A stretch of 64,000 nt of DNA from Xanthomonas maliensis (GCF_009192945.1 NZ_NSET01000014.1:1-64000); one strand, 5' to 3'. Shown: positions 28,056-37,959, counted from the first letter of the stretch. Notes: generated by a model not told the origin, from the sequence alone. Numbers and translations are program-made.

Positions 28056-28283
28056 GGTCGGACTCCGAAGGAGGGGCGGGGGAATCGTTGCGCAGCGAGA
28101 TGCGCGTCCATCAGCTTAGTGCGGCTGGCGGTTGCGATACCAGCGTGCGCGATGCTGGCGACCACGGCTGCAGCAGGTGAATCGGTCGGCGCCCTGCGCG
28201 GGCGCTGCAGGATGTGCGCAAGGGCATGGTTGCAAGCGCGGCTTCCCCGCTATGCTCGGCGTTTGCCTGTCGAGGAGCGATCC

Positions 28284-29333
28284 ATGCTGCGTGAGTTTGG
28301 GCGGTTGCCGGAAGGAGAGCAGGTCTACGCAATGACGTTGCGCAGCAGCACCGGGCTGGAAGCGGACGTGCTCACCTACGGCGGCATCTTGCATGGGTTG
28401 CGTCTGCAGACCGCGCGCGGGCCGGTGCCGCTGGTATTGAGCTTGCCGGATCTGCAGGCCTATCTCGCCGATGGCGACAGTCTCAACATTTTGGTCGGCC
28501 GCTTCGGCAACCGCATCGCCGGAGCCCGCTACACGCTCGATGGCGTCACCCATCGCTTGGTTGCCAACGAAGGGCCGAACCAGTTGCATGGAGGGCTGCG
28601 TGGATTCGGTCGCCGACTGTGGCGCTTGCTCGATCAGGCGCCAGCGGAAGTCGTGCTTGGCTACGACTCGCCCGATGGCGAGGAGGGATATCCCGGCAAT
28701 TTGCAGGTACAGGCACGCTTCCGCCTGGACGGACATAGCCTGCACCTGGACTACGAAGCCCGCTGCGATGCGCCCACCGCGCTCAACCTCACCCACCACC
28801 CGTATTTCAATCTGTCCGGCGATCCGCACGTGCCGGCGGCCGAACAGGTGCTGCGGGTGCCGGCCGATCGCTATCTGCCGGTCAGCGCGGACATGATCCC
28901 CACCGGCGACATCGCCGCAGTGGCAGGTTCGCCGTTCGACTTCCGTCAGCCTGCGGCGCTGGCCACGCGTGCCGATCCGACGCATCCGCAATTGCGTCAG
29001 GCCAAGGGCTACGACCAGTGCCTGTTGCTGGCTGCCGATGCCGACTGCGTGGCCGAGCTCTACTCCCCACGCAGCGGCGTGGCGATGCGGATATATGGCG
29101 ACGTGCCGGCCGTGCAGGTGTACGAGGGCCAGCATCTGGATGATCACCATCCCGGCCTGGGGCGCGGTGTGTGCCTGGAGCCGCAGGACTATCCAGATGC
29201 GCCGAACCACCCGCACTTCCCGCCAGCCATCCTGCGCCCGGGCGAGGTCCAGCGGCGGCATATCCACTATCGGTTCGCCGTTCCCGGCCCGGATCAATCG
29301 TGGGAGAGCGTGCGCGCCGCACTGGATCGCTGA
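28284..29333 (+). CDS. galM: Aldose 1-epimerase (mutarotase)
   Basis: A 349-residue enzyme interconverting alpha and beta anomers of aldoses. The ATG at 28284 sits after GAGGAG; an in-frame extension to 28119 is rejected. Family motifs: NILVGRFGNRIAGA, NQLHGGLRGF, the catalytic histidine in LTHHPYFNLSG and the catalytic glutamate in GVCLEPQDYPDAPN. No signal peptide, so cytoplasmic. Divergent from the GH51 arabinosidase gene; it likely feeds released sugars into catabolism. Confidence 0.94.
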   Translation: MLREFGRLPEGEQVYAMTLRSSTGLEADVLTYGGILHGLRLQTARGPVPLVLSLPDLQAYLADGDSLNILVGRFGNRIAGARYTLDGVTHRLVANEGPNQLHGGLRGFGRRLWRLLDQAPAEVVLGYDSPDGEEGYPGNLQVQARFRLDGHSLHLDYEARCDAPTALNLTHHPYFNLSGDPHVPAAEQVLRVPADRYLPVSADMIPTGDIAAVAGSPFDFRQPAALATRADPTHPQLRQAKGYDQCLLLAADADCVAELYSPRSGVAMRIYGDVPAVQVYEGQHLDDHHPGLGRGVCLEPQDYPDAPNHPHFPPAILRPGEVQRRHIHYRFAVPGPDQSWESVRAALDR

Positions 29334-29435
29334 TTCACGGCCTGAGCCGGACGGTCGATGCCGCAGCGTGGGTCAGCGGCAGGACGGCGTCACGCAGTGG
29401 CGGGCAGCCGGCAGCGGCGCCAGGGCTGCGCGCGC

Positions 29436-30230
29436 TCAGTCGCGTGCGCCCATCACCAGTTCGATGACGAACTTGCTGCCGAAGAACGACAATACCAGCA
29501 GCGCCATCGCCGTCAGCGTCCAGTGCACCGCCTTGGTGCCGCGCCAGCCATTACGCCAACGGCCGATCAGCAACGCGCCGAAGACAATCCACGACAGAAT
29601 GCTGAGCACGGTCTTCTGCAGCAGGCGTTGTGCCAGGAAGTCCTGCACGAACAACAAGCCGGTCAGCAGGGTCAGGCTCAACAGCACGAAGCCCACGGTG
29701 ATCGTGCGGAACAGCAAGGTCTCCAGCTCGGTCAACGGCGGCAGCGCGCGCAGCCAGCCATGGAAGTCGCGCCTGCGCAGAGCGCGTTCCTGCAGCCACA
29801 GCATGATCGCCAGCAGCGCGGCGATGCCGAGCGTGGCATAGGCCAGCAACGCCAGCCAGGCATGCAGTTCCAGCCGCCAGTCCAGGTTCGGGCTGGGTTC
29901 GTGGCCATAGCCGTGGTAGCAGACCAGCAGCAGCGCCGACAGCGGGAAGACCACTACGCCGACCGCCGCAGTGCGCCCGCGCCCGCCAAACACCGCGGTG
30001 AGCCCGGCCATGCCCAGTCCGCTCAGCGACAGGGCGGCAAAGAAGTGCATGTCCGGCCCGCCGGCCGTGCGCAGCGCCACCAGCACGTGGTAACCGGCAT
30101 GCAGGGCCACCGCCGCCAGTGCCGGCACCAGCCAGTGCACGGGCGCTTGGTTGCCATCGCGCAACACGGCACGGGTCAGCAGGACGGCTGCCAGCAGATA
30201 CAAGGCCAGGGCGATGAGAACGATTGTCAT
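29436..30230 (-). CDS. CcsA/YpjD-like cytochrome c assembly membrane protein
   Basis: A 264-residue polytopic inner-membrane protein with about eight hydrophobic segments, counted from the ATG at 30230. It belongs to the CcmC/CcsA-like (YpjD) group; HAWLALLAYATLG carries the conserved histidine in the heme-handling segment and the last segments end in FFGSKFVIEL. Gammaproteobacterial members are typically divergent from ffh, as here. The family is linked to cytochrome c assembly, but members next to ffh have no settled role and may instead act in ion tolerance. Confidence 0.85.
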   Translation of the reverse strand: MTIVLIALALYLLAAVLLTRAVLRDGNQAPVHWLVPALAAVALHAGYHVLVALRTAGGPDMHFFAALSLSGLGMAGLTAVFGGRGRTAAVGVVVFPLSALLLVCYHGYGHEPSPNLDWRLELHAWLALLAYATLGIAALLAIMLWLQERALRRRDFHGWLRALPPLTELETLLFRTITVGFVLLSLTLLTGLLFVQDFLAQRLLQKTVLSILSWIVFGALLIGRWRNGWRGTKAVHWTLTAMALLVLSFFGSKFVIELVMGARD

Positions 30231-30318
30231 CGTATGAGTTTCGCACACCGCGGCACCGCCCGCAGTGCTGCCCGACGCAGCGGGGTGGGCCTCGCCGACC
30301 GGGCGCGTGGCCTGCCGC

Positions 30319-30324
30319 TATAAT
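30319..30324 (+). promoter_or_regulatory. -10 element for ffh
   Basis: A perfect TATAAT stands 32 bases before the ffh start. No good -35 hexamer is visible 16-18 bases upstream. Confidence 0.5.
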
Positions 30325-30356
30325 CGGCATCCGTTTCCCTTTGCGGTTCCCTGCGC

Positions 30357-31730
30357 ATGTTCGAGTCCCTTACCCAACGTCTCTCCGGCACCATGGAGCG
30401 GCTGCGCGGCCGCGGCCGCCTGACCGAGGAGAACATCCGCGAGGCCACGCGCGAGGTCCGGATCGCCTTGCTGGAGGCCGACGTCGCCCTGCCGGTGGTG
30501 CAGGCCCTGATCGAGCGGATCAAGGTGCGCGCGGTCGGCCAGGAGGTGCTGAAGTCGTTGACCCCGGGTCAGGCGCTGATCAAGGTGGTGCGCGACGAGC
30601 TGACTGCGGTGATGGGCGCTGCCGCCAGCGACCTGAACCTCAATGTGCCGGCGCCCGCCATCGTGCTGATGGCCGGCCTGCAAGGCGCCGGCAAGACCAC
30701 CACGGTCGGCAAGCTGGCCAAGCACCTGAAGGAAAAGCGCAAGAAGAAGGTCATGGTGGTCTCGGCCGACGTCTACCGCCCGGCCGCGATCGAGCAGCTC
30801 AAGACCTTGGCCGAGCAGGTCGGCGTGCTGTTCTTCCCGTCGGAGGCCTCGCAGCAGCCGGTGGACATCGTGCGCGCGGCCATCTCCGATGCGAAGAAGT
30901 CCTTCGTCGACGTGTTGCTGGTCGATACCGCCGGCCGCCTGGCGATCGATCAGGCGATGATGGACGAGATCAAGGCGCTGCACGCGGCGGTCAATCCGAC
31001 CGAAACCCTGTTCGTGGTCGATGCCATGACCGGCCAGGACGCGGCCAACACCGCCAAGGCCTTCGGCGAGGCGCTGCCGCTCACTGGCGTTGTGCTGACC
31101 AAGACCGACGGCGATGCGCGTGGCGGCGCGGCACTGAGCGTGCGCTATATCACCGGCAAGCCGATCAAGTTCGTCGGTACCGGCGAAAAGACCGACGGCC
31201 TGGACGTGTTCCATCCCGATCGCGTCGCCAGCCGCATCCTGGACATGGGCGACGTGCTGTCGCTGGTGGAGCAGGTCGAGCACAGCGTCGATCAGGAAAA
31301 GGCCGCCAAACTTGCTGCCAAGGTCGCCAAAGGCAAGAAGTTCGACCTCAACGACATGAAGGAACAGCTCGAGCAGATGCAGAACATGGGCGGCATCCAT
31401 GGGCTGATGGACAAGCTGCCGGGCATGGGCCAGATCCCGGACAACGTCAAGCAACAGGTCACCGGCAAGGAAGTGCCGCGCATGATCGCCATCATCAATT
31501 CGATGACGAAGAAGGAGCGGCGCAATCCAGCCTTGCTCAACGGTTCGCGGCGGGCGCGCATCGCGCGCGGCTCCGGCATGCAGCCGTCGGACGTCAACAA
31601 GCTGATGAAGCAGTATCAGCAGATGGAAAAGATGATGGGCAAGCTGGCCGGTGGCGGCATGAAGGGCTTGATGCGCAACATGAAGGGCATGATGGGCGCC
31701 ATGGGCGGCCGCGGCATGCCGTTCCGCTGA
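30357..31730 (+). CDS. ffh: Signal recognition particle GTPase Ffh
   Basis: A 457-residue SRP protein that binds signal sequences of nascent membrane proteins and, with 4.5S RNA and FtsY, brings ribosomes to the translocon. The N domain is followed by the G domain with Walker A GLQGAGKTTT (about 105), SADVYRPAA, DTAGRL, TKTDGDARGG, and the Met-rich M domain (about 325-457; GLMDKLPGMG, RRARIARGSG, and the poly-Met tail). The length is normal. A hairpin follows 10 bases after the stop. Confidence 0.98.
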   Translation: MFESLTQRLSGTMERLRGRGRLTEENIREATREVRIALLEADVALPVVQALIERIKVRAVGQEVLKSLTPGQALIKVVRDELTAVMGAAASDLNLNVPAPAIVLMAGLQGAGKTTTVGKLAKHLKEKRKKKVMVVSADVYRPAAIEQLKTLAEQVGVLFFPSEASQQPVDIVRAAISDAKKSFVDVLLVDTAGRLAIDQAMMDEIKALHAAVNPTETLFVVDAMTGQDAANTAKAFGEALPLTGVVLTKTDGDARGGAALSVRYITGKPIKFVGTGEKTDGLDVFHPDRVASRILDMGDVLSLVEQVEHSVDQEKAAKLAAKVAKGKKFDLNDMKEQLEQMQNMGGIHGLMDKLPGMGQIPDNVKQQVTGKEVPRMIAIINSMTKKERRNPALLNGSRRARIARGSGMQPSDVNKLMKQYQQMEKMMGKLAGGGMKGLMRNMKGMMGAMGGRGMPFR

Positions 31731-31740
31731 GCCGCCGCGC

Positions 31741-31770
31741 GCTGCGTCCTGCTCCCCGGCCGGACGCAGC
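31741..31770 (+). terminator. Hairpin after ffh
   Basis: A nine-bp perfect stem (gctgcgtcc with ggacgcagc) has a 12-base loop and no T run. It is the only structure in the roughly 300-base interval to the next gene, which otherwise shows nothing. Confidence 0.45.
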
Positions 31771-32033
31771 CAATCCTAGGCTGTGCTATGGACGCTCGAA
31801 TGGCGACGTAGCGGCGCGCAGTGCGGTGGTGTCTGCGTTGCAGCGATCCATCTGCGACCCGGCTGCAATCGGGCCATGCAGGCGTCTGCAGGATCAATGC
31901 TGCAGTGACGATCTGTGGTGGTGCATGGTGCGCGTCATCGACATCGCGCGCATGCGGGGCGTTTCAGCGATGCGCTTGCGTCACTGCCCGCATCGGCAGA
32001 CGGGTACGATGCGGCTTTCTCAGTGCTCGGTGG

Positions 32034-33113
32034 ATGGACACGATGGATCCCATGACGCGTGCGGCGGCCTTCCAGCAGCGTTTTGGCCTGCGCCTGCCGA
32101 TCCTGCTCAGCCCGATGGCCGGTGCCTGCCCGGTGCCCCTGTCGGTCGCCGTCGCGTCCGCTGGCGGAATGGGGGCGATGGGGGCGGTGCTGTCGCAACC
32201 GCAGGACATCGTGGCCTGGATGCAGGGCTTCCGCAGTGCGAGTGCCGGGCCGGCGCAGATCAATCTGTGGATTCCCGATCCGGCGCCGACGCGCGATGCC
32301 GACGCAGAGGCGCGGCTGCGCGCCTTTCTTGGCCAATGGGGTCCTGCGGTTCCAGCGACCGCTGGCGATGCCGTGCCGGTGGACTTCGATGCGCAGTTCG
32401 ACGCATTGCTCCACGCGCAGCCGGCAGTCGCGTCCTCGATCATGGGGCTGTTTCGTCCCGCGGAGGTACAGCGGCTCAAGGCCGCCGGCATCGCCTGGTT
32501 CGCGTGTGCGACGACCCTGGAGGAAGCGTTGGCCGCGCAGGCCGCCGGTGCCGACGCGGTGGTCGCGCAGGGAGCGGAGGCCGGCGGTCACCGCGGCGCC
32601 TTCGATGCCGCGCAGGCCGAGTGGCAGATGAGCGGGCTGTTCGCCTTGCTGCCGCGCCTGGCCGATCGGCTGGCAGTGCCCATCATCGCTGCCGGTGGCA
32701 TCGCCGATGGGCGCGGTATTGCCGCGGCCTTGGCGCTGGGGGCCAGTGCGGTGCAGATCGGCAGCGGGTTGTTGCGCACCCCGGAAGCCGCGTTGCCGAC
32801 GGCCTGGGCCGATGCTTTGGCGGTCGCGGAGCCGGAGCAGACCTGGCCGACCCGCGCGTTCTCCGGCCGACTCGGGCGCGCCTTGGCGACGCCTTATGTG
32901 CGAGCGGCTGCGGCAGCAGGCGCGCCACCGCCAGCGCCATATCCGGTGCAGCGCGCCCTCACTGTGCCATTGCGGCAGGCGGCGCTGCGCGACAACCGCT
33001 TGCAGGCGATGCAGGCCTGGGCTGGGCAGTCGGCCTGGCTGGCGCCAGCGCAACCGGCGGCCGAGGTGGTGACGCAGTGGTGGACGCAGGCGCAGGCGCT
33101 GCTATGCCGCTGA
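32034..33113 (+). CDS. Nitronate monooxygenase-type flavin oxidoreductase
   Basis: A 359-residue FMN-dependent TIM-barrel enzyme (NMO / 2-nitropropane dioxygenase family) that oxidises nitronates or reduces quinone-type substrates. The ATG at 32034 is preferred; 32043 and 32052 are in frame too. Motifs: LPILLSPMAGACPVPLSVAV (N-terminal flavin loop), AQGAEAGGHRGAF (FMN phosphate and catalytic-His region), PIIAAGGIADGRGIAAALALGASAVQIG. It overlaps the following class IV PLP gene by 10 bases, so the two are co-translated. Confidence 0.9.
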   Translation: MDTMDPMTRAAAFQQRFGLRLPILLSPMAGACPVPLSVAVASAGGMGAMGAVLSQPQDIVAWMQGFRSASAGPAQINLWIPDPAPTRDADAEARLRAFLGQWGPAVPATAGDAVPVDFDAQFDALLHAQPAVASSIMGLFRPAEVQRLKAAGIAWFACATTLEEALAAQAAGADAVVAQGAEAGGHRGAFDAAQAEWQMSGLFALLPRLADRLAVPIIAAGGIADGRGIAAALALGASAVQIGSGLLRTPEAALPTAWADALAVAEPEQTWPTRAFSGRLGRALATPYVRAAAAAGAPPPAPYPVQRALTVPLRQAALRDNRLQAMQAWAGQSAWLAPAQPAAEVVTQWWTQAQALLCR

Positions 33114-33901
33114 TGCTGTGCAATGGCGAACGGGCGACGGCGCAGCAACTCGCCAACGCCGCCTTGTTCAACTACGGCCACTTCACCACGCTGCAGGTGC
33201 GCGATGGCGCCGTGCGCGGCCTGGACCTGCATTTGCAGCGCCTGCGCCAAGGGAACCAGGTGTTGTTCGGCGCGGTACTGGACGTGGCGATGCTGCGGCA
33301 GCAGATGTGCGATGCGCTGACGTGCTTCGGCAGTAGCGACGCCGGCCTGCGCATCACCATCGCCGGGCCGATGCCCGACCCGCGTAGTGGCGAACCAGCG
33401 GCCGCGCCAGAGGTGCTGATCGCCGTCTCGCCGGCGGCGGACATGCCGGCCGCTGGCTTGCGCCTGCAATCGGCACTGCATCAGCGCAGTACGCCGCAGC
33501 TCAAGCACGTCGGCATCTTCGCGCAGTGGCAATTGCGTCGGCAGGCGCTGGCAAGCGGCCACGACGACGCGGTGCTCGTCGATGCCGCCGGCCAGCTGCT
33601 GGAGGGCACGTTCTGGAATCTGGGCCTGTGGCGCCAGGGCCGAGTGGTCTGGCCGCAGGGGCCAGTGCTGCAGGGGACCCAGCAGCGCTTGCTGCAGGCC
33701 GGGCTGGCAGCGCTGGGCATCGAGCAGGAGGCAGTCCCGGTCTCGATCGCGGACCTGGCGTCCTTCGATGGGGCCTTTGCCTGCAATGCCCGTGGCCAGC
33801 AGGCGATCGTCGCCATCGACCGGCAGCGCTGGCCTGACCGGGCGGCACGGCTGGAGGTCGTGGCCCAGGCGCTGCAAACCCAGCCCTGGCAACGGATCTG
33901 A
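33104..33901 (+). CDS. Aminotransferase class IV protein, PabC-like
   Basis: A 265-residue PLP enzyme of fold type IV (ATG at 33104; ATG at 33113, which overlaps the upstream stop as TGATG, is an alternative). Features are the N-terminal [26 protein letters not shown], the PLP-lysine region [18 protein letters not shown] and [17 protein letters not shown]. This pattern fits 4-amino-4-deoxychorismate lyase (folate pathway) or the related D-amino acid/branched-chain aminotransferases. I lean to a PabC-like lyase but cannot exclude a broader aminotransferase. Its coupling to a flavin oxidoreductase gene is unusual for folate synthesis. Confidence 0.75.
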   Translation: MPLMLCNGERATAQQLANAALFNYGHFTTLQVRDGAVRGLDLHLQRLRQGNQVLFGAVLDVAMLRQQMCDALTCFGSSDAGLRITIAGPMPDPRSGEPAAAPEVLIAVSPAADMPAAGLRLQSALHQRSTPQLKHVGIFAQWQLRRQALASGHDDAVLVDAAGQLLEGTFWNLGLWRQGRVVWPQGPVLQGTQQRLLQAGLAALGIEQEAVPVSIADLASFDGAFACNARGQQAIVAIDRQRWPDRAARLEVVAQALQTQPWQRI

Positions 33902-33930
33902 GCGGTCAGTCGCAGGGCTGGCGGGGTGGC

Positions 33931-33959
33931 TTGGCTTCGCGGACGCGGCCCGCTATAAT
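33931..33959 (+). promoter_or_regulatory. Promoter of rpsP operon
   Basis: TTGGCT at 33931-33936 and a perfect TATAAT at 33954-33959 are separated by 17 bases, with the rpsP start 51 bases downstream: a good housekeeping-sigma promoter for the ribosomal operon. Confidence 0.75.
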
Positions 33960-34010
33960 CGCCGGCTTACCGCGCCACTCTGGCGACTGGGCAATACAGG
34001 ACATCACACC

Positions 34011-34271
34011 ATGGTCAAGATCCGACTGACCCGCGGCGGCGCCAAGAAGCGTCCGTTCTACCACATCATCGTGACCGACGTGCGTAGCGCGCGCGACGGC
34101 CGCAACATCGAGCGCGTGGGTTACTACAACCCGGTTGCCCAGGGCTCTGAGCCCCGCGTCGTGCTGGACCTGGCCCGCGTCGACCATTGGGTCGGCAATG
34201 GCGCCCAGCTGACCGACAAGGTGCGCAACCTGTATCGGGAAGTGGCCAAGTCCCAGGCCGCTGCGGCCTGA
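34011..34271 (+). CDS. rpsP: 30S ribosomal protein S16
   Basis: An 86-residue S16 with the canonical start [19 protein letters not shown] and the segment [13 protein letters not shown]. It binds 16S rRNA early in 30S assembly. It is the first gene of the conserved rpsP-rimM-trmD-rplS order. A stem-loop lies between it and rimM. Confidence 0.98.
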   Translation: MVKIRLTRGGAKKRPFYHIIVTDVRSARDGRNIERVGYYNPVAQGSEPRVVLDLARVDHWVGNGAQLTDKVRNLYREVAKSQAAAA

Positions 34272-34278
34272 TCCCGGA

Positions 34279-34302
34279 GGGCCGAGCCTTAAGGCTTGGC
34301 CC
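34279..34302 (+). promoter_or_regulatory. Intercistronic stem-loop rpsP-rimM
   Basis: A 10-bp stem (34279-34288 with 34293-34302, one G-U pair) closed by a TTAA loop lies between the rpsP stop and the rimM start. No T run follows. It probably tunes read-through or RNA stability, since S16/L19 are needed in larger amounts than RimM/TrmD. Confidence 0.6.
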
Positions 34303-34314
34303 AAGTAGACGCAG

Positions 34315-34827
34315 ATGAAGCAGACCGAGCGCCGCATCCTGCTGGGCAGGGTTGTCGGCGCTTTTGGTATTCGCGGCGAGCTCAAGATCGAGTCGTGGAC
34401 CGAACCGCGGACGGCGATCTTCCGCTACCAGCCATGGATCCTGCGGACGCCGTCGGGACAGGAGTCCACGCTCACCGGTGCGCGCGGCCGCGATCAGGGC
34501 AAGCACCTGGTGGCGACGTTCCCGGACGTGAGCGACCGCGACACCGTCGAGGCGATGCGCGGAATCGAGATCTACGTGCCGCGCAGCGCCTTGCCGCCGC
34601 CGAAGGACGACGAGTACTACTGGGTCGATCTGGAGGAGCTGCAAGTGCAGACCGTCGATGGCGTGCCGTTGGGCACGGTGTCGCATCTGTTCTCGACCGG
34701 CTCCAACGACGTGATGGTGGTGCGTGGCGATCGCGAACGGCTGGTGCCGTTCGTGCTGCCGGATTTCGTCAAGTCGGTGGACTTCGCTGCCAATCTGATC
34801 GTGGTGGACTGGGATCCGGATTTCTAG
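34315..34827 (+). CDS. rimM: 16S rRNA processing factor RimM
   Basis: A 170-residue ribosome maturation factor that acts on the 30S head and binds S19. The N-terminal RimM domain starts [20 protein letters not shown]; the C-terminal PRC-barrel contains [12 protein letters not shown] and [12 protein letters not shown]. Length and order in the operon are as expected. Confidence 0.97.
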   Translation: MKQTERRILLGRVVGAFGIRGELKIESWTEPRTAIFRYQPWILRTPSGQESTLTGARGRDQGKHLVATFPDVSDRDTVEAMRGIEIYVPRSALPPPKDDEYYWVDLEELQVQTVDGVPLGTVSHLFSTGSNDVMVVRGDRERLVPFVLPDFVKSVDFAANLIVVDWDPDF

Positions 34828-34900
34828 TCACGCGCGCCCGCCGGGCGCGTGATGCAGAGGAGCCTTCCGCCGTTGGCCTGCCAGGCCCGGAGTGCAATGC

Positions 34901-35659
34901 ATGCGCATCGACGTCATCAGCCTGTTCCCCGAGTTCATCGCGCAATGCGCGGCGTTCGGCGTGGTCGGGCGGGCGCAGGAGCGCGGCCTGCTGGCATTGA
35001 ACGGTTGGAATCCGCGCGACCATGCGCAGGGCAATTATCGGCGGGTCGACGATCGTCCGTTCGGTGGCGGCCCGGGCATGGTGATGCTGATCGAGCCGCT
35101 GCGGGCTTGCCTGGAGACGGTGCGTGCGGCCGATCCGCAGCCGGCGCCGGTGATCTATCTCAGTCCGCAGGGACGTCCGCTCACGCAGGCGCTGGGGCGC
35201 GAACTGGCGCAGTTGCCGCGCATGATCCTGATGTGCGGTCGCTACGAAGGCGTGGACGAACGCTTCCTGTCGCATGCGGTCGACATGGAGGTGTCCATCG
35301 GCGACTACGTGCTGTCCGGCGGTGAACTCGGCGCAGCGGTGCTGGTGGATGTGGTGGCGCGCCTGCAGGACGGGGTGTTGAACGACGCCGAATCCGCCGC
35401 GCAGGACAGTTTCGAGGGCGAGCAGGGATTGCTCGACTGCCCGCATTACAGCCACCCGGCCAGCCATCCCTGGGGGGAGGTGCCGGAGGTGCTGCGCTCG
35501 GGCAACCATGCGGCCATTGCGCGCTGGCGTCGCCAGCAATCGCTAGGCCGGACCTGGCTGCGACGTCCGGACCTGCTCGACGAGGCAGGGCTGGCAGCGG
35601 CCGATCGACGCCTGCTGGCTGCCTTTCGCGAGGAACACGCCGGCGGTGACAAGAAATAA
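34901..35659 (+). CDS. trmD: tRNA (guanine-37-N1) methyltransferase TrmD
   Basis: A 252-residue SPOUT-class enzyme that methylates G37 of tRNAs reading CNN codons and prevents frameshifting. The ATG at 34901 gives the canonical [12 protein letters not shown] start. Knot motifs: [48 protein letters not shown]. The stretch [22 protein letters not shown] is also conserved. Confidence 0.98.
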   Translation: MRIDVISLFPEFIAQCAAFGVVGRAQERGLLALNGWNPRDHAQGNYRRVDDRPFGGGPGMVMLIEPLRACLETVRAADPQPAPVIYLSPQGRPLTQALGRELAQLPRMILMCGRYEGVDERFLSHAVDMEVSIGDYVLSGGELGAAVLVDVVARLQDGVLNDAESAAQDSFEGEQGLLDCPHYSHPASHPWGEVPEVLRSGNHAAIARWRRQQSLGRTWLRRPDLLDEAGLAAADRRLLAAFREEHAGGDKK

Positions 35660-35694
35660 GAGCCCACCCCTAGCTCTTGCGGAATCGATTGGGG

Positions 35695-35700
35695 TACAAT
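35695..35700 (+). promoter_or_regulatory. Possible internal -10 element before rplS
   Basis: TACAAT stands about 105 bases before the rplS ATG in a 145-base intergenic stretch. No convincing -35 partner is visible, so an rplS-specific promoter is only possible. Confidence 0.3.
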
Positions 35701-35804
35701 ATGCGGCTTGCTGGCCAGCCTTGCGTCTGGCCCTCTCACGAACCTCGAGCAATCGCCGTGCGGCGACTGCCGGTCCAAATATCACCAGACACGCGGTGCC
35801 CACC

Positions 35805-36212
35805 ATGAGCAAACTCAACAAGACCATCCTGGCTGACTTCGAAGCCGCCCAGATCCAGCGCCAGCTGCCGGAGTTCAACCAGGGCGACACCGTCGTGGTG
35901 AACGTCAAGGTGAAGGAAGGTAACCGTGAGCGCGTGCAGGCCTACGAAGGCGTGGTGATCGGCACCAAGAACGCCGGCCTGAACTCCTCGTTCACCGTGC
36001 GCAAGATCTCGCACGGCTACGGCGTCGAGCGCGTGTTCCAGACCCACAGCGCCACGATCGACTCGGTCGAAGTCAAGCGCCGCGGTAAGGTCCGCGCCGG
36101 CAAGCTGTACTACCTGCGTGGCCTGGAAGGCAAGGCCGCCCGCATCAAGGAAGATCTGGCCGCTGCTGCGCAGGCCAAGGCCGCTCGCCAGGCTGCTGCC
36201 AAGGCCGAGTAA
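35805..36212 (+). CDS. rplS: 50S ribosomal protein L19
   Basis: A 135-residue L19 at the 30S-50S interface. The ATG at 35805 yields [16 protein letters not shown]; core motifs [19 protein letters not shown] and [18 protein letters not shown] are intact. The C-terminus has an Ala/Lys-rich extension typical of xanthomonads. It is the last gene of the ribosomal block. Confidence 0.98.
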   Translation: MSKLNKTILADFEAAQIQRQLPEFNQGDTVVVNVKVKEGNRERVQAYEGVVIGTKNAGLNSSFTVRKISHGYGVERVFQTHSATIDSVEVKRRGKVRAGKLYYLRGLEGKAARIKEDLAAAAQAKAARQAAAKAE

Positions 36213-36242
36213 TCTGCCGGCAGGCATCCTGCCGACTGCCAG

Positions 36243-36266
36243 ACGGCCGCCTTCGGGCGGCCGTTT
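36243..36266 (+). terminator. Terminator after rplS
   Basis: The stem acggccgcc/ggcggccgt with a TTCG tetraloop is followed by TT and a short tttgcg tandem repeat (three copies). It ends the ribosomal operon and faces the convergent MATE gene. Confidence 0.7.
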
Positions 36267-36313
36267 GCGTTTGCGTTTGCGCGTGCGCAACGCAACGACA
36301 TGTCGGCGAACGC

Positions 36314-37786
36314 TCAGTGTGGCCGTGGCGGCGAGGGGGCGGCAACCGGTGCAGTGTCGGCAACCGGCGAGGCCGGATGTGCGGTCACTTCGGCGGCGGC
36401 CAGTGCGGACGGCGTCGTGGGCGTGGCCAGCATGCGCGCCTTGCGCCAGCCGCCCCAACGGTAATACGCCAGTGATAGCAGCATCGAGCAGCTGGAACTG
36501 ATCGGGAAGCTCCACCACACCGCGTCCGCGCCCAAATGCGGCAGCAACAGGTTGGCCAGCGGCACGCGCACGCCCCAGAGCGCGAAGGCCAGGATCAGCA
36601 GCGGCGGAGTCACCGCGCCGGTGGCGCGGACCACGCCGGAGATCACGAAGCTGACGCCGAACAACAGGAACGACCACACTGCGATGTGGTTGAGGTGGCG
36701 GGCGATGGCCAAGGTTGGGCTGTCCACCGGCAGGAACAGTGCCAGCGTCCACCGGTCGAACAGGATCAAAGGGGCGATCAGCAGGCCGGTCATCAGGAAG
36801 TTGGCGGCGATGCCGGTGCGCGCGGTCGCAGCCACGCGGTCCCACAGGCCGGCACCGACGTTCTGCGCCGCCATCGACGAGCAGGCAGCGCCGATCGCCA
36901 TCGCCGGCATCTGCACGTAGGTCCACAACTGCATGGCGGCGCCATAGGCGGCCGTGGTGTCGGTGCCGAAGCCATTGACCAGCGACAGCATGGCGATCAT
37001 CGCCAAGGAGATCAGCACCATCTGCAGCCCCATCGGTACGCCCTTGACGATCAGGGCGCGCAGGATGGACAAGTCCAGTCGAAACAGGCGGGCGTCCTCG
37101 CGGCCCAGCCACAGGAGGTGGCGCTTGTGTCGCAGATAGAGCAATAGCCCGGCCAGCGCCACGCCCTGTGCGATCAGCGTGGCCCAGGCAGCGCCGGCGA
37201 TCCCGAGTCGCGGAAAGGGTCCCAGCCCGAACAGCAAGACGGGATTGAGCCCGATATCCAGCACGACCGACAGCAGCAGGAAGCGGAACGGCGTACGCGC
37301 ATCGCCGGTGCCACGCAGTGCCGCCGACAGAAAGGCGAATGCGTACAGCAAGGGCATTGCCAGGAAAATGACCCGCATGTAGGCCTCGGCCAGTGGCAGC
37401 GACGCGGCTGGCGTCCCCATGGCCGCCAGCAGGTGACGCGCCAGCCACCAACCGCTGGCGGCAATCAGCACCGAGATGCCGATGAAGAAGCTGGCACTGG
37501 TGCCCATGACGCGACGCGCCTGGGCGATGTCGCCGCGTCCCATGGCCTGGCCGATCAGGATGGTCGCCGCCATGCCGATGCCGAAGACCGAGCCGATCAG
37601 AAAAAACATGATGCTGTTGGCATTGGCTGCCGCCGTCAGGGCAGTCTCGCCGAGATAGCGGCCGATCCAGATGGCGTTGACCGACCCGTTCAGCGATTGC
37701 GCGATGTTGCCGCCCAGGATGGGAAGCGCGAACAGCAGCAGTTGGCGGCCGATCGGGCCGTCGGTGAGCACGGCGGGCTTGGGCAT
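36314..37786 (-). CDS. MATE-family multidrug efflux protein
   Basis: A 490-residue exporter from the ATG at 37786 with twelve hydrophobic segments in two pseudo-repeats; each half starts with the MATE pattern (LPILGGNIAQSLNGSVNAIWIGRYLG, and later VKGVPMGLQMVLISLAMIAML). It uses an ion gradient to extrude cationic drugs or plant compounds. The C-terminal 35 residues form an Ala/Pro/Thr-rich tail beyond the usual MATE core. Single gene; substrate unknown. Confidence 0.9.
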   Translation of the reverse strand: MPKPAVLTDGPIGRQLLLFALPILGGNIAQSLNGSVNAIWIGRYLGETALTAAANANSIMFFLIGSVFGIGMAATILIGQAMGRGDIAQARRVMGTSASFFIGISVLIAASGWWLARHLLAAMGTPAASLPLAEAYMRVIFLAMPLLYAFAFLSAALRGTGDARTPFRFLLLSVVLDIGLNPVLLFGLGPFPRLGIAGAAWATLIAQGVALAGLLLYLRHKRHLLWLGREDARLFRLDLSILRALIVKGVPMGLQMVLISLAMIAMLSLVNGFGTDTTAAYGAAMQLWTYVQMPAMAIGAACSSMAAQNVGAGLWDRVAATARTGIAANFLMTGLLIAPLILFDRWTLALFLPVDSPTLAIARHLNHIAVWSFLLFGVSFVISGVVRATGAVTPPLLILAFALWGVRVPLANLLLPHLGADAVWWSFPISSSCSMLLSLAYYRWGGWRKARMLATPTTPSALAAAEVTAHPASPVADTAPVAAPSPPRPH

Positions 37787-37959
37787 TGCATGCGTGCAAG
37801 GGCAGAGGAGCCCGCACACTAGCACCCGCACGTGTTGCCGAGGTGGACATCCGGGCCGCTGCCCAGTGGCGCGGATCGCCTGAGTGCGGTATCACCGCCA
37901 GGTCGCGGGCCGTCCCATCGGTCAGGCGGATCCCCTTCTTTCTGCACAAGGAGCTTGCA

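Noticed and set aside
30224-33100. The long plus-strand frame running in front of the PabC-like gene
   Set aside because: Only its last 265 codons (from 33104) are protein-like; the rest is out of frame with ffh and the flavin oxidoreductase.
35736-37949. A 737-codon minus-strand frame spanning rplS and the MATE gene
   Set aside because: Out of frame with the clear MATE protein and antisense to rplS; composition is shadow-like.
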